Shown here: one piece after another, positions 16,029-25,590 of the stretch | Layout: each line of letters starts with the position of its first letter | Position numbering within the stretch: position 1 is the first letter of the stretch | Assembly: GCF_040744945.1 (NCBI RefSeq) | Contig: NZ_CP160453.1 | Span: 6,634,001-6,698,000 of the forward strand | Reading direction: 5' to 3' | DNA length: 64,000 bases | DNA from: Saccharothrix sp. HUAS TT1 | Lineage (GTDB): Bacteria > Actinomycetota > Actinomycetes > Mycobacteriales > Pseudonocardiaceae | Notes under the pieces: model-generated | Database searches by the model: none | Seen by the model: only the letters and a program-made list of their open reading frames with translations | Told to the model about the DNA's origin: nothing | Made by a program: the position numbers and the translations under genes

Positions 16029-18073
16029 TGGACGAGTTCCGCCGTTGGCGAGGCGTTCTCGCGCCGCGCGACCCAGTCCACGACCGTCTCGACCGCGCGG
16101 TCCACCGGCACGCCGTTGACCTGCGTGCCGTCGCGGAACCGGAACGACACCGCGCCCTGCTCCACGTCCTTGCCGCCCGCGAGCAGCATGAACGGCACCT
16201 TCTGCGTGGTGTGGTTGCGGATCTTCTTCTGCATCCGGTCGTCGGAGGCGTCCACCTCGACCCGGATGCCCTTCGCCCTGAGCTGCTTCGCGACCGCCAG
16301 CAGGTGGTCGACGTGCTCGTCCGCGATCGGGATGCCCACCACCTGCACCGGCGCGAGCCACGCCGGGAACGCGCCCGCGTAGTGCTCGGTCAGCACGCCG
16401 AAGAACCGCTCGACCGAGCCGAACAGCGCGCGGTGGATCATGACCGGGCGCTGCCGGGAGCCGTCCGGGCCGGTGTACTCCAGCTCGAACCGCTCGGGCA
16501 GGTTGAAGTCCACCTGGATGGTCGACATCTGCCAGGTGCGGCCCAGCGCGTCCCTGGCCTGCACGGAGATCTTCGGCCCGTAGAACGCCGCGCCGCCCGG
16601 GTCGGGCACCAGCTCCAGGCCGGAGTCCTCGGCCGCGACGCGCAACGCCTCCGTGGCCTTCTCCCAGACCTCGTCGGAGCCGACGGACTTCTCCGGGTTG
16701 CGGGTGGACAGCTCCAGGTAGAAGTCGTCCAGGCCGTAGTCGCGCAGCAGCCCGAGGACGAACGCCAGCAGCGACTTCAGCTCGTCCTGCACCTGGTCGG
16801 GCGTGCAGAAGATGTGCGCGTCGTCCTGCGTCATGCCGCGCACCCTGGTGAGGCCGTGGATCACGCCGGACTTCTCGTACCGGTACACGCCGCCGAACTC
16901 GAACATCCGCAGCGGCAGCTCGCGGTAGGACCGCCCGCGCGATCGGAAGATCAGGTCGTGGAACGGGCAGTTCATGGGCTTGAGGTAGTAGTCCTGGCCC
17001 GGCTTGCGCAACTTGCCGTCGTCGTCGTACTCGGCGTCGAGGTGCATCGCCGGGTACATGCCGTCCTTGTACCAGTCGAGGTGGCCGGACGTCTCGAACA
17101 GGTTGCCCTTGGTGATGTGCGGCGAGTAGACGAACTCGTAGCCCTCTTCGGAGTGCCGGGCCCGCGAGTAGTCCTCCATGGCCTTGCGGATGACCCCGCC
17201 GCGCGGGTGGAACACCGCCAGGCCGGAGCCGATCTCGTCCGGGAAGCTGAACAGGTCCAGCTCGACGCCGAGCTTGCGGTGGTCGCGGCGCTCGGCCTCG
17301 GCCAGCAGCTCCAGGTGCGCGTCCAGCGCCTCCTGCGACTCCCACGCGGTGCCGTAGATGCGCTGCAGCTGGGGGTTCTTCTCGTTGCCGCGCCAGTAGG
17401 CGGCGGCGACGCGGGTCAGCTTGAACGCCGGGATGTGCTTGGTCGTCGGCACGTGCGGGCCGCGGCACAGGTCGCCCCAGACGCGGTCGCCGGAGCGCGG
17501 GTCGAGGTTGTCGTAGATCGTCAGCTCGCCGCCGCCGACCTCCATCACCTCGGCGGTGTCGACGTCGCTCTTGATGTCGACCAGTTCGAGCTTGAACGGC
17601 TCGGCGGCCAGCTCGGCCTTGGCCGCGTCGACCGACTCGACCACCCGGCGGTTGAACCGCTGCGCGCCCTTGATGATCGACTTCATGCGCTTCTCCAGCG
17701 CCTGGAGGTCTTCCGGCGTGAACGGCTTGTCGACCTTGAAGTCGTAGTAGAAGCCGTCCTTGACCGGCGGGCCGATGCCCAGCTTGGCCTCGGGGAACTG
17801 CTGCTGCACGGCCTGCGCCAGGACGTGCGCCGCGGAGTGCCTGATCACGCTGCGGCCGTCCGGGGTGTCGGCGGCGACCGCCTCCACCTCGACGTCGACC
17901 CGGGGCGTCCAGGACAGGTCGCGCAGGTGGCCCTCGGCGTCGCGCACGACCACCACGGCGTCCGGCCCCTTGCCCGGTAGGCCGGCCTCGCGCACCGCCG
18001 TCCCCGCGGTGGTCCCCGCCGGCACCACCACGCGTGGTGGGGTCGGGGCGGCTGCGGGGCGCGGTAGGGACAC
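16025..18073 (-). CDS. thrS: Threonyl-tRNA synthetase
   Basis: A 682-residue class II synthetase charging tRNA-Thr. In order it has an N-terminal TGS domain, the second-additional editing domain with [11 protein letters not shown], the catalytic core with class II motifs ([46 protein letters not shown]) and the anticodon-binding domain. The GTG at 18073 has GAGGAG 5 bases upstream; the longer frame to 18127 lacks a ribosome site. A T-box leader was not recognised in the upstream 260 bases. Confidence 0.95.
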   Translation of the reverse strand: MSLPRPAAAPTPPRVVVPAGTTAGTAVREAGLPGKGPDAVVVVRDAEGHLRDLSWTPRVDVEVEAVAADTPDGRSVIRHSAAHVLAQAVQQQFPEAKLGIGPPVKDGFYYDFKVDKPFTPEDLQALEKRMKSIIKGAQRFNRRVVESVDAAKAELAAEPFKLELVDIKSDVDTAEVMEVGGGELTIYDNLDPRSGDRVWGDLCRGPHVPTTKHIPAFKLTRVAAAYWRGNEKNPQLQRIYGTAWESQEALDAHLELLAEAERRDHRKLGVELDLFSFPDEIGSGLAVFHPRGGVIRKAMEDYSRARHSEEGYEFVYSPHITKGNLFETSGHLDWYKDGMYPAMHLDAEYDDDGKLRKPGQDYYLKPMNCPFHDLIFRSRGRSYRELPLRMFEFGGVYRYEKSGVIHGLTRVRGMTQDDAHIFCTPDQVQDELKSLLAFVLGLLRDYGLDDFYLELSTRNPEKSVGSDEVWEKATEALRVAAEDSGLELVPDPGGAAFYGPKISVQARDALGRTWQMSTIQVDFNLPERFELEYTGPDGSRQRPVMIHRALFGSVERFFGVLTEHYAGAFPAWLAPVQVVGIPIADEHVDHLLAVAKQLRAKGIRVEVDASDDRMQKKIRNHTTQKVPFMLLAGGKDVEQGAVSFRFRDGTQVNGVPVDRAVETVVDWVARRENASPTAELVQ

Positions 18074-18332
18074 GGTGACTCCTCGGTGTGCGGTGGCTCC
18101 TGTGCCGGAGATGTTATCGGTGGTCACCGACTCGTTTTCCGGCGCACCGGGTGGGCGGCCCTGATCACCCGGTCGAGCGTCGCTCGGCCGACGACCGGGG
18201 ACGACGGGGAGTCGGTCGAGGTCGCGGCGCGCCCGGTGGCGCTCACAGCCGGCCTACAGCCGGCGATCAGGTTCCCCTCAGGTAGGTCGCGCACGATGGC
18301 GGTCGACAGCACGGGAGAGCAGGAGTTGCGCC

Positions 18333-19022
18333 ATGTCAGACCCCCAGCAGCCACCGCGGGCCGATCCCGGCCCACCGGCAGACCCGACTCCCACAACGCC
18401 CGCCGCCGGCCCGGCGGGCACCGGACCGGCGGCGACCAACCCGGGCGGTGCAGACCCGGCGGGCACCCGCCCCGCCGTCGGTCCGGCAAGCGCCGAACAA
18501 GCAGGCACTGGTCCGGCGGGCACTGGTCCGGCGGGCACTGGTCCGGCGGGCACTGGTCCGGCGGGCACTGGTCCGGCGGGCACTGGTCCGGCGGGCACTG
18601 GTCCGGCGGGCACTGGTCCGGCGGGCACTGGTCCGGCAGGCACTGGTCCGGCAGTTCCGCCGGCCGGTCACCCCGCCGCAGGTCAGCCCGCCGCAGGTCA
18701 GCCGGCTGCGGACCACCCCACCGCAGCCGCCGCGGAGCCGGCGGCACCGGGCGCGTCCCACCCCGGTCACTACCCGCCGCCTCCGGTCGGCCGCCGCGGG
18801 GCCTTCGGGCGGGTGGTCCGGCACCGGGCCACCCAGCTGGTCGCCGTCGGCCTGCTCGGGCTCGTCCTCGGCGGCGGGATCGTGGCGCTGCTCGACCGCG
18901 ACCGCCCCCGGCACGGCTTCGGGGCCGACCGGCCCGGTCACTCGCGGTTCGACGAGCGCGGGGACCGGGGTGAGCGCGGCGACCGGCCGGACCGGGGGCC
19001 GGGGCGCGACTTCGAGCGCTGA
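18333..19022 (+). CDS. Single-pass membrane protein with AGTGP repeats
   Basis: A 229-residue low-complexity protein. Residues 1-150 are Pro/Ala/Gly-rich, with ten perfect AGTGP pentapeptides at about 57-106 and shorter AGQPA-type repeats after them. One membrane helix (LVAVGLLGLVLGGGIVAL, about 171-188) follows, then a charged Arg/Asp-rich tail. AGGAG lies 7 bases before the ATG. No known domain was recognised. The long repetitive N-terminus with a basic segment before the helix suggests that the N-terminus stays cytoplasmic and the short tail is outside. Confidence 0.7.
   Translation: MSDPQQPPRADPGPPADPTPTTPAAGPAGTGPAATNPGGADPAGTRPAVGPASAEQAGTGPAGTGPAGTGPAGTGPAGTGPAGTGPAGTGPAGTGPAGTGPAGTGPAVPPAGHPAAGQPAAGQPAADHPTAAAAEPAAPGASHPGHYPPPPVGRRGAFGRVVRHRATQLVAVGLLGLVLGGGIVALLDRDRPRHGFGADRPGHSRFDERGDRGERGDRPDRGPGRDFER
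18504..18653. repeat. Ten-copy 15-bp tandem repeat
   Basis: Ten head-to-tail copies of GGCACTGGTCCGGCG, nearly identical at DNA level (the last two end GCA), encode the AGTGP pentapeptides of the surrounding membrane-protein gene. The synonymous sites are uniform, which points to recent expansion by slippage. The copy number keeps frame because the unit is 15 bp. Confidence 0.95.
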
Positions 19023-19039
19023 GGTCGGGCTGGTCCGGG

Positions 19040-19738
19040 TCAGGACAGGAAGCCGCGCAGCAGCAGGGCCGTGCCGTCCAGGTGCTCGGCCATCGCCCGC
19101 CGCGCGGCGTCCGGGTCGCCCGCCAGGACGTGGGTGACGATCAGCTCGTGCTGCTCGTTCGAGTGCGCCAGGTTCGGCGGCAGCAGGGGTATCCGGTCGA
19201 GCAGCGCGTTCACCCTGGTCCGCGCGTCGGCGACGGCGGCGGTGAGGGAGGCCGAACCCGTCGCCTCGGCGATCGCCAGGTGCAGCCGCGAGTCCTTGCG
19301 CCGGTACTCCGCCACCGACGCGTCCCGGCACCCGACCAGCCTGGTCAGCAGGTTGCGCCGCTCGACGGGTCCCAGCGCCCGCCCCGCCGCGCACTCCGCC
19401 GCACCCGTCTCCACGGCCGCGCGCAGCGTCAGCGCGTCCGCCAGCTCGCCCGGGTCGACCCGCCGGTCCGGCGCGGGCGCCGGCACCGGCTCGTTCACAA
19501 ACGTCCCGCCGTACCGGCCACGCCGCGACTCGACGTAGCCGGCGTCCTGCAACGACCTGATCGCCTCGCGCAGCGTCACCCGGCTGACCCCCAGCCGGGT
19601 GGCCAGGTCGCGCTCCGCCGGCAGCCGCTCCCCCGGCCCCACCACGCCGAGCCGGATCGCCTGCACCAGCCGCTCCACGGTCTCCTCGAACGCGTTGCCC
19701 GCCCGCACCGGGCGGAACAACGCGTCCTGCAACGGCAT
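19040..19738 (-). CDS. FadR/GntR-family regulator
   Basis: A 232-residue regulator with a winged helix at about 20-80 (GERLPAERDLATRLGVSRVTLREAI as two helices, then a YGGTF wing) and an all-helical FCD ligand domain (residues about 95-225). The start ATG overlaps the SDR stop (TGATG). It is the last gene of the amine-catabolism operon running from the glutamine-synthetase-like gene, so it probably controls that operon and the divergent permease in response to a pathway metabolite. Confidence 0.85.
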   Translation of the reverse strand: MPLQDALFRPVRAGNAFEETVERLVQAIRLGVVGPGERLPAERDLATRLGVSRVTLREAIRSLQDAGYVESRRGRYGGTFVNEPVPAPAPDRRVDPGELADALTLRAAVETGAAECAAGRALGPVERRNLLTRLVGCRDASVAEYRRKDSRLHLAIAEATGSASLTAAVADARTRVNALLDRIPLLPPNLAHSNEQHELIVTHVLAGDPDAARRAMAEHLDGTALLLRGFLS

Positions 19739-20505
19739 CACAGCGGTGTCACGTAGGCACCGGCGATACCGCCGTCCACCAGGAAGTTCGACGCGGTGAT
19801 GAACGACGAGTCGTCGCTGGCCAGGAACGCGACCGCCGCCGCGATCTCCGCCGGCTCGGCGAACCGGCCCAGCGGCACGTGCACCAACCGCCGCGCGGCC
19901 CTCTCCGGGTCCTTGGCGAACAGCTCGCGCAGCAGCGGCGTGTTCACCGGTCCGGGTGACAGCGCGTTCACCCGGACGCCCTGCCGGGCGAACTGCACGC
20001 CCAGCTCCCGGCTCATCGCCAGCACGCCGCCCTTGGACGCCGTGTACGAGATCTGGGACGTCGCCGCGCCCATCGTCGCCACGAACGACGCCGTGTTGAT
20101 CACCGAGCCGCGCCCGCGCTCCAGCATGTGCGGGATCGCGTACTTGCAGCACAGGTACACCGACGTCAGGTTGACCTTCTGCACCCGGTCCCACGCCTCG
20201 ATGCCCGTGGTCAGGATCGAGTCGTCGTCCGGCGGCGAGATCCCCGCGTTGTTGAACGCGATGTCCACCGCGCCATAGGTGTCCACAGTGGTCTGGAACA
20301 ACGCCGAGACCTGCTCCTCGTCGGTCACGTCGACCGCCGCGAACAGCCCGCCGACCTCGTCGGCCGCCGCCTTGCCCGAGTCCGGGTCGACGTCGGCGAC
20401 GACGACCCGCGCGCCCTCGGACGCCAACCGCCGCACCGAGGCCAGCCCGATGCCGCTGCCGCCGCCCGTCACCACGGCCACCCGGCCGTCGAGTCGCTGA
20501 ACCAT
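19738..20505 (-). CDS. Short-chain dehydrogenase/reductase
   Basis: A 255-residue classical SDR with cofactor motif TGGGSGIG (about 14-21), NNAG, the catalytic Ser of INTASF and YTASK (Y and K), and a C-terminal VDGGIAG. The ATG at 20505 has GGGAGAG upstream and is preferred over an ATG five codons earlier. In this operon it could oxidise the hydroxyl of gamma-glutamylethanolamide to the aldehyde used by the next enzyme; that role is inferred from neighbours. A generic 3-ketoacyl reductase role is the alternative. Confidence 0.8.
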   Translation of the reverse strand: MVQRLDGRVAVVTGGGSGIGLASVRRLASEGARVVVADVDPDSGKAAADEVGGLFAAVDVTDEEQVSALFQTTVDTYGAVDIAFNNAGISPPDDDSILTTGIEAWDRVQKVNLTSVYLCCKYAIPHMLERGRGSVINTASFVATMGAATSQISYTASKGGVLAMSRELGVQFARQGVRVNALSPGPVNTPLLRELFAKDPERAARRLVHVPLGRFAEPAEIAAAVAFLASDDSSFITASNFLVDGGIAGAYVTPL

Positions 20506-20516
20506 GTCTCTCCCAA

Positions 20517-21875
20517 TCAATGAGCGATGAAGACGTTCTTGGTCTCGGTGAACGAGTCCGGGGCGTCCGGCCCCAGCTCCCGCCCCAACCCGGACTGCTT
20601 GAAGCCGCCGAACGGCGTCCAGTACCGCACCGACGAGTGCGAGTTGACCGACAGGTTCCCGGCCTCGACGGCGCGCGACACCCGCAGCGCCCGCCCGACG
20701 TCCCGGGTCCAGATCGACCCCGACAGGCCGTAGGCGCTGTCGTTGGCCAACCGCACCGCGTCCTCCTCGTCGGTGAACGGCAGCACGGCCACCACCGGCC
20801 CGAAGATCTCCTCCACCGCGGCGCGGTCGCCGGGCGCGACGGGCGCCAGCACCGTCGGCGGGAACCAGAACCCCGCGCCCGAGGGGGCGGTGCCGCGGAA
20901 CGCCACGGGCGCGTCGGCGGGCACGTAGGACGCCACCTTCTCCCGGTGCGCGGCCGAGATCAGCGGCCCCATCTCGGTGGCCTCGTCACCCGGCGCGCCG
21001 ACCACCACGCCCTTGACCGCGGGTTCCAGCAGCTCCATGAACCGGTCGTAGACCGACGCCTGCACCAGGATCCGGGACCGCGCGCAGCAGTCCTGGCCCG
21101 CGTTGTCGAACACGCCGTACGGCGCGGTCGCCGCGGCCCGCTCCAGGTCGGCGTCGGCGAACACGACGTTGGCCGACTTGCCGCCCAGCTCCAGCGTCAC
21201 CCGCTTGACCTGGTCCGCGCACCCGGCCATGACCTGCTTGCCGACCCGCGTCGAACCGGTGAACACGACCTTGTGCACGTCGGGGTGCGTGACGAACCGC
21301 TGCCCGACCACCGGCCCGGCGCCCGGCAGCACCTGGAACACGTCCGGCGGGACGCCCGCCTCCAGCGCGAGCTCCGCCAGCCGCACCGCGGTCAGCGGCG
21401 TCAGCTCGGCCGGTTTGAGCACCACCGCGTTCCCGGCGGCCAGCGCGGGCGCGAAGCCCCAGGCGGCGATCGGCATCGGGAAGTTCCACGGCACGATCAC
21501 GCCCACCACGCCCACCGGCTCGTGGAACGTCACGTTCAGCCCGCCGGGCACCGGGATCTGCCTGCCGAACAGGCGTTCCGGCGCGGCCGAGTAGTAGTGC
21601 AGCACGTCGCGGACGTTCCCCGCCTCCCACCGGGCGTTGCCGATGGTGTGCCCGGCGTTGAGCACTTCCAGCGCCGCCAGCTCCTCCAGCGCGCCGTCCA
21701 CCGCCTCGGCGAACCGCCTCAGCAGCCGGGCCCGGTCACCGGGCGCGACCGCCCGCCACCCCGGCAGGGCCGCCGACGCGCGGGCGATCGCCGCGTCGGT
21801 CTCCTCCAGCGTCGTCAGCGGGACCGAGCGGACCACCTCCTCGGTGGCCGGGTTGATCACGTCGAACGCGGTCAC
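20517..21875 (-). CDS. Aldehyde dehydrogenase
   Basis: A 452-residue NAD(P)-dependent aldehyde dehydrogenase. Present are VPWNFPMP, the cofactor loop FTGSTRVGK, the general base in LELGGKSANVV and the catalytic cysteine region NAGQDCCARSRI. It resembles the aldehyde dehydrogenases of polyamine and amine catabolism. The GTG start overlaps the upstream hydrolase stop (GTGA). The likely substrate is the gamma-glutamylated aldehyde made from an amine or amino-alcohol in the same pathway. Confidence 0.88.
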   Translation of the reverse strand: MTAFDVINPATEEVVRSVPLTTLEETDAAIARASAALPGWRAVAPGDRARLLRRFAEAVDGALEELAALEVLNAGHTIGNARWEAGNVRDVLHYYSAAPERLFGRQIPVPGGLNVTFHEPVGVVGVIVPWNFPMPIAAWGFAPALAAGNAVVLKPAELTPLTAVRLAELALEAGVPPDVFQVLPGAGPVVGQRFVTHPDVHKVVFTGSTRVGKQVMAGCADQVKRVTLELGGKSANVVFADADLERAAATAPYGVFDNAGQDCCARSRILVQASVYDRFMELLEPAVKGVVVGAPGDEATEMGPLISAAHREKVASYVPADAPVAFRGTAPSGAGFWFPPTVLAPVAPGDRAAVEEIFGPVVAVLPFTDEEDAVRLANDSAYGLSGSIWTRDVGRALRVSRAVEAGNLSVNSHSSVRYWTPFGGFKQSGLGRELGPDAPDSFTETKNVFIAH

Positions 21876-22597
21876 TTCACTCCCCTGTCGTGTGCGGCCC
21901 GGTCCCGGCTCGCGCCGACGAGCGCGGCGAACAACCGGTCGTCCTCGTTGTCGGCCTCCGGGTGCGACTGCACGCCGAGCGCGAACCGCGCGCCGGGCAG
22001 CTCCACCGCCTCCGGGGTGCCGTCCGGCGCGCCCGCGACCACCCGCAGGCCGTCGCCGAGCACGTCCAGCGCCTGGTGGTGGTGGCAGTACACGGTGGTG
22101 GCCAGGCCGACGATCCCGGCCAGCGCCGAACCGGGCGCGACCGCGATGCCGGTGTGCCCGTACACGCCGGGCGCCGGGTTGTGCCCGTCCACGTGCTGGA
22201 CCAGCGTGCCGCCCAGCGCCACGTTGAGCACCTGCATGCCGCGGCACACCGCGAGCAGCGGCAGGTCCAGCTCCAGCGCCGCGCGGGCCAGGGCCAGCTC
22301 GGCCAGGTCCCGCTCCGGCCGCGCCGGACCGGTGCGCGGGTCGCGCGGTCGCCCGTACAGCGCCGGGTCGACGTCCGCGCCACCCGCCAGCACCAGGCCG
22401 TCGAGGAACGCGACGCCGTCGGCGTCCCACGTGCCGAGCGGCGGCAGCAGCACGGGGTTGCCGCCCGCGCGCACCACCGAGTCGAGGTAGTCGCGGTGCA
22501 GCACGGCCGCCTCCACGTCCCAGACGCCGAACCGGACCCGTTCCAGGTAGGTGCTGACGCCGATCAGCGGCCGCGCCCTAGAGCCGTTCGAAACCAC
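21872..22597 (-). CDS. Gamma-glutamyl-gamma-aminobutyrate hydrolase-like amidase (PuuD family)
   Basis: A 241-residue class I glutamine-amidotransferase-fold hydrolase. The nucleophile is the Cys of LAVCRGMQ, and the partners are the His and Glu of GVQSHPE. In the PuuD family it removes glutamate from a gamma-glutamylated acid. The only usable start is GTG at 22597, which overlaps the end of the ligase gene by 20 bases. In this operon it would release the final product, for example glycine if the input amine is ethanolamine. Confidence 0.87.
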   Translation of the reverse strand: MVSNGSRARPLIGVSTYLERVRFGVWDVEAAVLHRDYLDSVVRAGGNPVLLPPLGTWDADGVAFLDGLVLAGGADVDPALYGRPRDPRTGPARPERDLAELALARAALELDLPLLAVCRGMQVLNVALGGTLVQHVDGHNPAPGVYGHTGIAVAPGSALAGIVGLATTVYCHHHQALDVLGDGLRVVAGAPDGTPEAVELPGARFALGVQSHPEADNEDDRLFAALVGASRDRAAHDRGVK

Positions 22598-23918
22598 GGG
22601 TCCGCTCCCAGTCGGTCACCGACGAGTCGAACGCGGCCAGCTCCACCCGGGCCGCGTTGAGGTAGTGCTCGACCACGTCCTGGCCGAACGCCTCGCGCGC
22701 GAGCTCGCTCCTGGACAGCAGCGACGCGGCGTCGCGCAGGGTGCTCGGCACGGTCGGCCGGTCGGAGGCGTAGGCGTTGCCGACGAACTCCGCCTCCAGC
22801 GGCAGCTCGTTGTCCACGCCGTGCAGACCGGCCGCGATCAGCGCGGCGACCGCGAGGTACGGGTTCACGTCCGCACCGGGCACCCGGTTCTCGAACCGCA
22901 GCGACTGGCCGTGACCGACGACGCGCAGCGCGCACGTCCGGTTGTCCCTGCCCCACGCCACCGCCGTCGGCGCGAAGCTGCCCCGCGCGAACCGCTTGTA
23001 GGAGTTGATGTTGGGGGCGAGGAAGTAGGTCAGCTCGCGCAGCCCGGCGAGCTGTCCGGCCATGAAGTGGTCCATCAGCCGCGACCGGCCGTCGCCCTCG
23101 GCGAACACCGGCTCGTCGTCGGCCGAGCGCAGGCTGAGGTGGATGTGGCAGGAGCTGCCCTCGCGCTCGTCGTACTTGGCCATGAACGTCAGCGACTTGC
23201 CGTGCTGCGCCGCGATCTCCTTGGCGCCGGTCTTGTAGATGCTGTGGTTGTCGCACGTGGCCAGCGCCTCGGTGTAGCGGAACGCGATCTCGTGCTGGCC
23301 GGGGTTGCACTCGCCCTTGGCCGACTCGACGTACATGCCCGCGCCGGTCATGTGGTTGCGGATGGCCCGCAGCAGCGGCTCGACGCGCCCGGTGCCCAGC
23401 AGCGAGTAGTCCACGTTGTACTGGTTGGCCGGGGTGAGGCCGCGGTAGCCGCGGTCCCAGGCGTCCTCGTAGGTGTTGTCGAAGACGATGAACTCCAGCT
23501 CGGTGCCGACGAACGCGCGCAGCCCGCGTTCGGCGAGCCGGTCCAGCTGGCGCTTGAGGATCTGCCGGGGCGAGGCGACCACGGGCTCGTCGTCCTCCCA
23601 CACGAGGTCGCACATGACCATCGCGGTGCCCTCGTGCCACGGCACGCGGCGCAGCGTGGACAGGTCCGGCCGCATCACGAAGTCGCCGTAGCCGGTGTTC
23701 CACGACGACATGTCGTACCCGTCGACGGTGTTCATCTCCACGTCGACGGCCAGCAGGTAGTCGCAGCCCTCCGAGGAGTGCCGCAGCACCTCGTCCAGGA
23801 AGTAGCGCGCGCCGCACCGCTTGCCCTGGAGGCGGCCCTGCATGTCGACGACGGCGACCAGCACCGTGTCGACCTCCCCGGTGTCCACGAGCACGCGCAA
23901 CTCCTCCACGGAGAGCAT
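22578..23918 (-). CDS. Glutamine-synthetase-like gamma-glutamyl-amine ligase (GlnA3/GlnA4 type)
   Basis: A 446-residue protein of the type I glutamine synthetase family, but in an amine-catabolic operon. The metal and glutamate sites are GTELEFIVF, GECNPGQHEIAF, HIHLSL and RFENRVPGADVNPYLA. It likely joins glutamate to an amine using ATP, as Streptomyces GlnA3 (polyamines) and GlnA4 (ethanolamine) do. GGAGG lies 8 bases before the ATG. It is divergent from an ethanolamine-permease-like gene, which favours a GlnA4 role. It is unlikely to be the housekeeping enzyme. Confidence 0.85.
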   Translation of the reverse strand: MLSVEELRVLVDTGEVDTVLVAVVDMQGRLQGKRCGARYFLDEVLRHSSEGCDYLLAVDVEMNTVDGYDMSSWNTGYGDFVMRPDLSTLRRVPWHEGTAMVMCDLVWEDDEPVVASPRQILKRQLDRLAERGLRAFVGTELEFIVFDNTYEDAWDRGYRGLTPANQYNVDYSLLGTGRVEPLLRAIRNHMTGAGMYVESAKGECNPGQHEIAFRYTEALATCDNHSIYKTGAKEIAAQHGKSLTFMAKYDEREGSSCHIHLSLRSADDEPVFAEGDGRSRLMDHFMAGQLAGLRELTYFLAPNINSYKRFARGSFAPTAVAWGRDNRTCALRVVGHGQSLRFENRVPGADVNPYLAVAALIAAGLHGVDNELPLEAEFVGNAYASDRPTVPSTLRDAASLLSRSELAREAFGQDVVEHYLNAARVELAAFDSSVTDWERTRGFERL

Positions 23919-23950
23919 TCGCAGTACCTCCAAAGGTATGACAGCGAGCC

Positions 23951-23965
23951 ATTGGACTGGCCAAT
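23951..23965. promoter_or_regulatory. Inverted repeat between ligase and permease genes
   Basis: ATTGG-ACTGG-CCAAT lies centrally in the 123-bp divergent gap. On the minus strand TTGGCC within it is 17 bp from TCATAC, a weak promoter for the ligase operon. It is a candidate site for the FadR-type regulator at the operon's end, although the usual FadR-family core is not obvious. Confidence 0.4.
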
Positions 23966-24041
23966 CTTGACACCAACGAGTGGGCCGCGCCACCCTCGAA
24001 CCTCTGCCAAAGGAGCGCGTCTGACCCATTAGGGAGCGCAG

Positions 24042-25457
24042 ATGGCCAAGCACGTCGAGTACGAGAAGGTGGGCAGCGAGTACCTGGAGCACCGGCAGCT
24101 CAAGCGCGGCGCCGCGGGCTGGGTGCTGCTGGCGGGGCTGGGGGTCTCCTACGTCATCTCCGGCGACTTCGCCGGGTGGAACTTCGGGCTCGCCCAGGGC
24201 GGTTGGGGCGGCCTGCTGGTCGCGACGGTGCTGATGGGCGCCATGTACACGTGCATGGTGTTCGGCCTGGCGGAGCTGGCCGCCGCGCTGCCGGTGGCGG
24301 GCGCCGGCTACGGCTTCGCGCGGCGGGCGCTCGGGCCGCTGGGCGGGTTCGCGACGGGCATCGCCATCCTGGTCGAGTACGCCATCGCGCCGGCCGCGAT
24401 CGTCGTGTTCATCGGCGACTACGTGCAGGCGCTCGGGCTGTTCGGGCTCACCAGCTCGTGGCCGGTCTACCTGGTCTGCTACGCGATCTTCGTCGGCGTG
24501 CACCTGTACGGCGTCGGCGAGGCGCTGCGGCTGATGTTCGTGATCACCGGGATCGCGGTCGTCGCGCTGATCGCGTTCGTGGTCGGCATGGCGCCGAAGT
24601 TCGACTCGGCCAAGCTGTTCGACATCGGCGACGGCAGCTTCCTGCCGTTCGGGGTCACCGGGGCGCTCGGCGCGCTGGTCTACGGGATCTGGTTCTTCCT
24701 GGCCGTCGAGGGCGTGCCGCTGGCGGCCGAGGAGGCGCGCGACCCCAAGCGGGACATGCCGCGCGGCATCATCGGCGCGGTGGTGGCGCTGCTGGTGTTC
24801 GCGGCGGCGATCCTGGTGCTCGCGCCGGGCGGTGCGGGCTCGCAGGCGTTGATGTCGTCGGGCAACCCGCTGCCCGAGGCGGTCCGCGCGGCGTACGGCG
24901 GTGACAACGCGCTCGCGCAGGTCGTGAACTACGTGGGCCTGGCCGGGCTCGTGGCGTCGTTCTTCTCGATCATCTTCGCGTACTCGCGGCAGCTGTTCGC
25001 GCTGTCGCGCGCGGGTTACCTGCCGCGCTGGCTGTCCAAGACCGGCAGGCGCAAGACGCCGTACCTGGCGCTGATCGTGCCGGGGACGATCGGCTTCGCC
25101 CTGGCGGCGATCATGAAGAGCGGCGCGACGCTGATCAACGTCGCGGTGTTCGGCGCGGCGCTGTCGTACGTGCTGATGATGGTGTCGCACATCGTGCTGC
25201 GCGTGCGCGAACCCGGTCTGGAACGTCCATACCGGACGCCCGGCGGCGTCGTCACCACCGGTGTGGCCCTGGTGCTCGCGGTGGCGGCGGTCGTGGCGAC
25301 GTTCTTCGTGGACGAGCTGGCCGCCGGGATCACCGCGGCCATCGTCGTGGTGGCGCTGGCGTACTTCTGGTTCTACAGCAGGCACCACCTGGTGGCGACC
25401 GCGCCGGAGGAGGAGTTCGCCGCCATCGCGCAGGCCGAGGGGGAGCTGAAGGACTGA
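24042..25457 (+). CDS. APC-family amino acid/ethanolamine permease
   Basis: A 471-residue transporter with about 12 membrane helices. Its N-terminal GVSYVISGDFAGWNFGLAQGG and VEGVPLAAEEARDPKRDMPRG segments are typical of the ethanolamine permease branch of the APC superfamily. AGGGAG precedes the ATG. It is divergent from the GlnA4-like ligase and presumably imports its substrate. Preference for ethanolamine over another amine is inferred from family resemblance. A strong hairpin follows directly. Confidence 0.87.
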   Translation: MAKHVEYEKVGSEYLEHRQLKRGAAGWVLLAGLGVSYVISGDFAGWNFGLAQGGWGGLLVATVLMGAMYTCMVFGLAELAAALPVAGAGYGFARRALGPLGGFATGIAILVEYAIAPAAIVVFIGDYVQALGLFGLTSSWPVYLVCYAIFVGVHLYGVGEALRLMFVITGIAVVALIAFVVGMAPKFDSAKLFDIGDGSFLPFGVTGALGALVYGIWFFLAVEGVPLAAEEARDPKRDMPRGIIGAVVALLVFAAAILVLAPGGAGSQALMSSGNPLPEAVRAAYGGDNALAQVVNYVGLAGLVASFFSIIFAYSRQLFALSRAGYLPRWLSKTGRRKTPYLALIVPGTIGFALAAIMKSGATLINVAVFGAALSYVLMMVSHIVLRVREPGLERPYRTPGGVVTTGVALVLAVAAVVATFFVDELAAGITAAIVVVALAYFWFYSRHHLVATAPEEEFAAIAQAEGELKD

Positions 25458-25463
25458 CCCCGG

Positions 25464-25500
25464 CACGTCGGGTGGCGGCCGATCATCGCCACCCGACGTG
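25464..25500 (+). terminator. Permease terminator hairpin
   Basis: A perfect 14-bp inverted repeat (CACGTCGGGTGGCG and its complement, 9-base loop) starts 7 bases after the permease stop. The arms are GC-rich and no T-run follows. Confidence 0.75.
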
Positions 25501-25590
25501 ACCGCAATTCCACCTATCGTGGCACGCAAGTCCTCCCGAGAGCGGGAACCCCTTGACAACAGGGGCCCGACGACGAGGAGGAGAACAGTC

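Noticed and set aside
18074..18332. A T-box leader for thrS
   Set aside because: No T-box consensus or specifier-loop/terminator structure could be recognised in the upstream bases.
18504..18653. Tandem repeats as a CRISPR array
   Set aside because: The units are contiguous 15-mers with no spacers, lie in a coding frame and encode pentapeptides.
23967..23972. TTGACA as a permease -35 element
   Set aside because: No -10-like hexamer lies 16-19 bp downstream, so it was not called a promoter.
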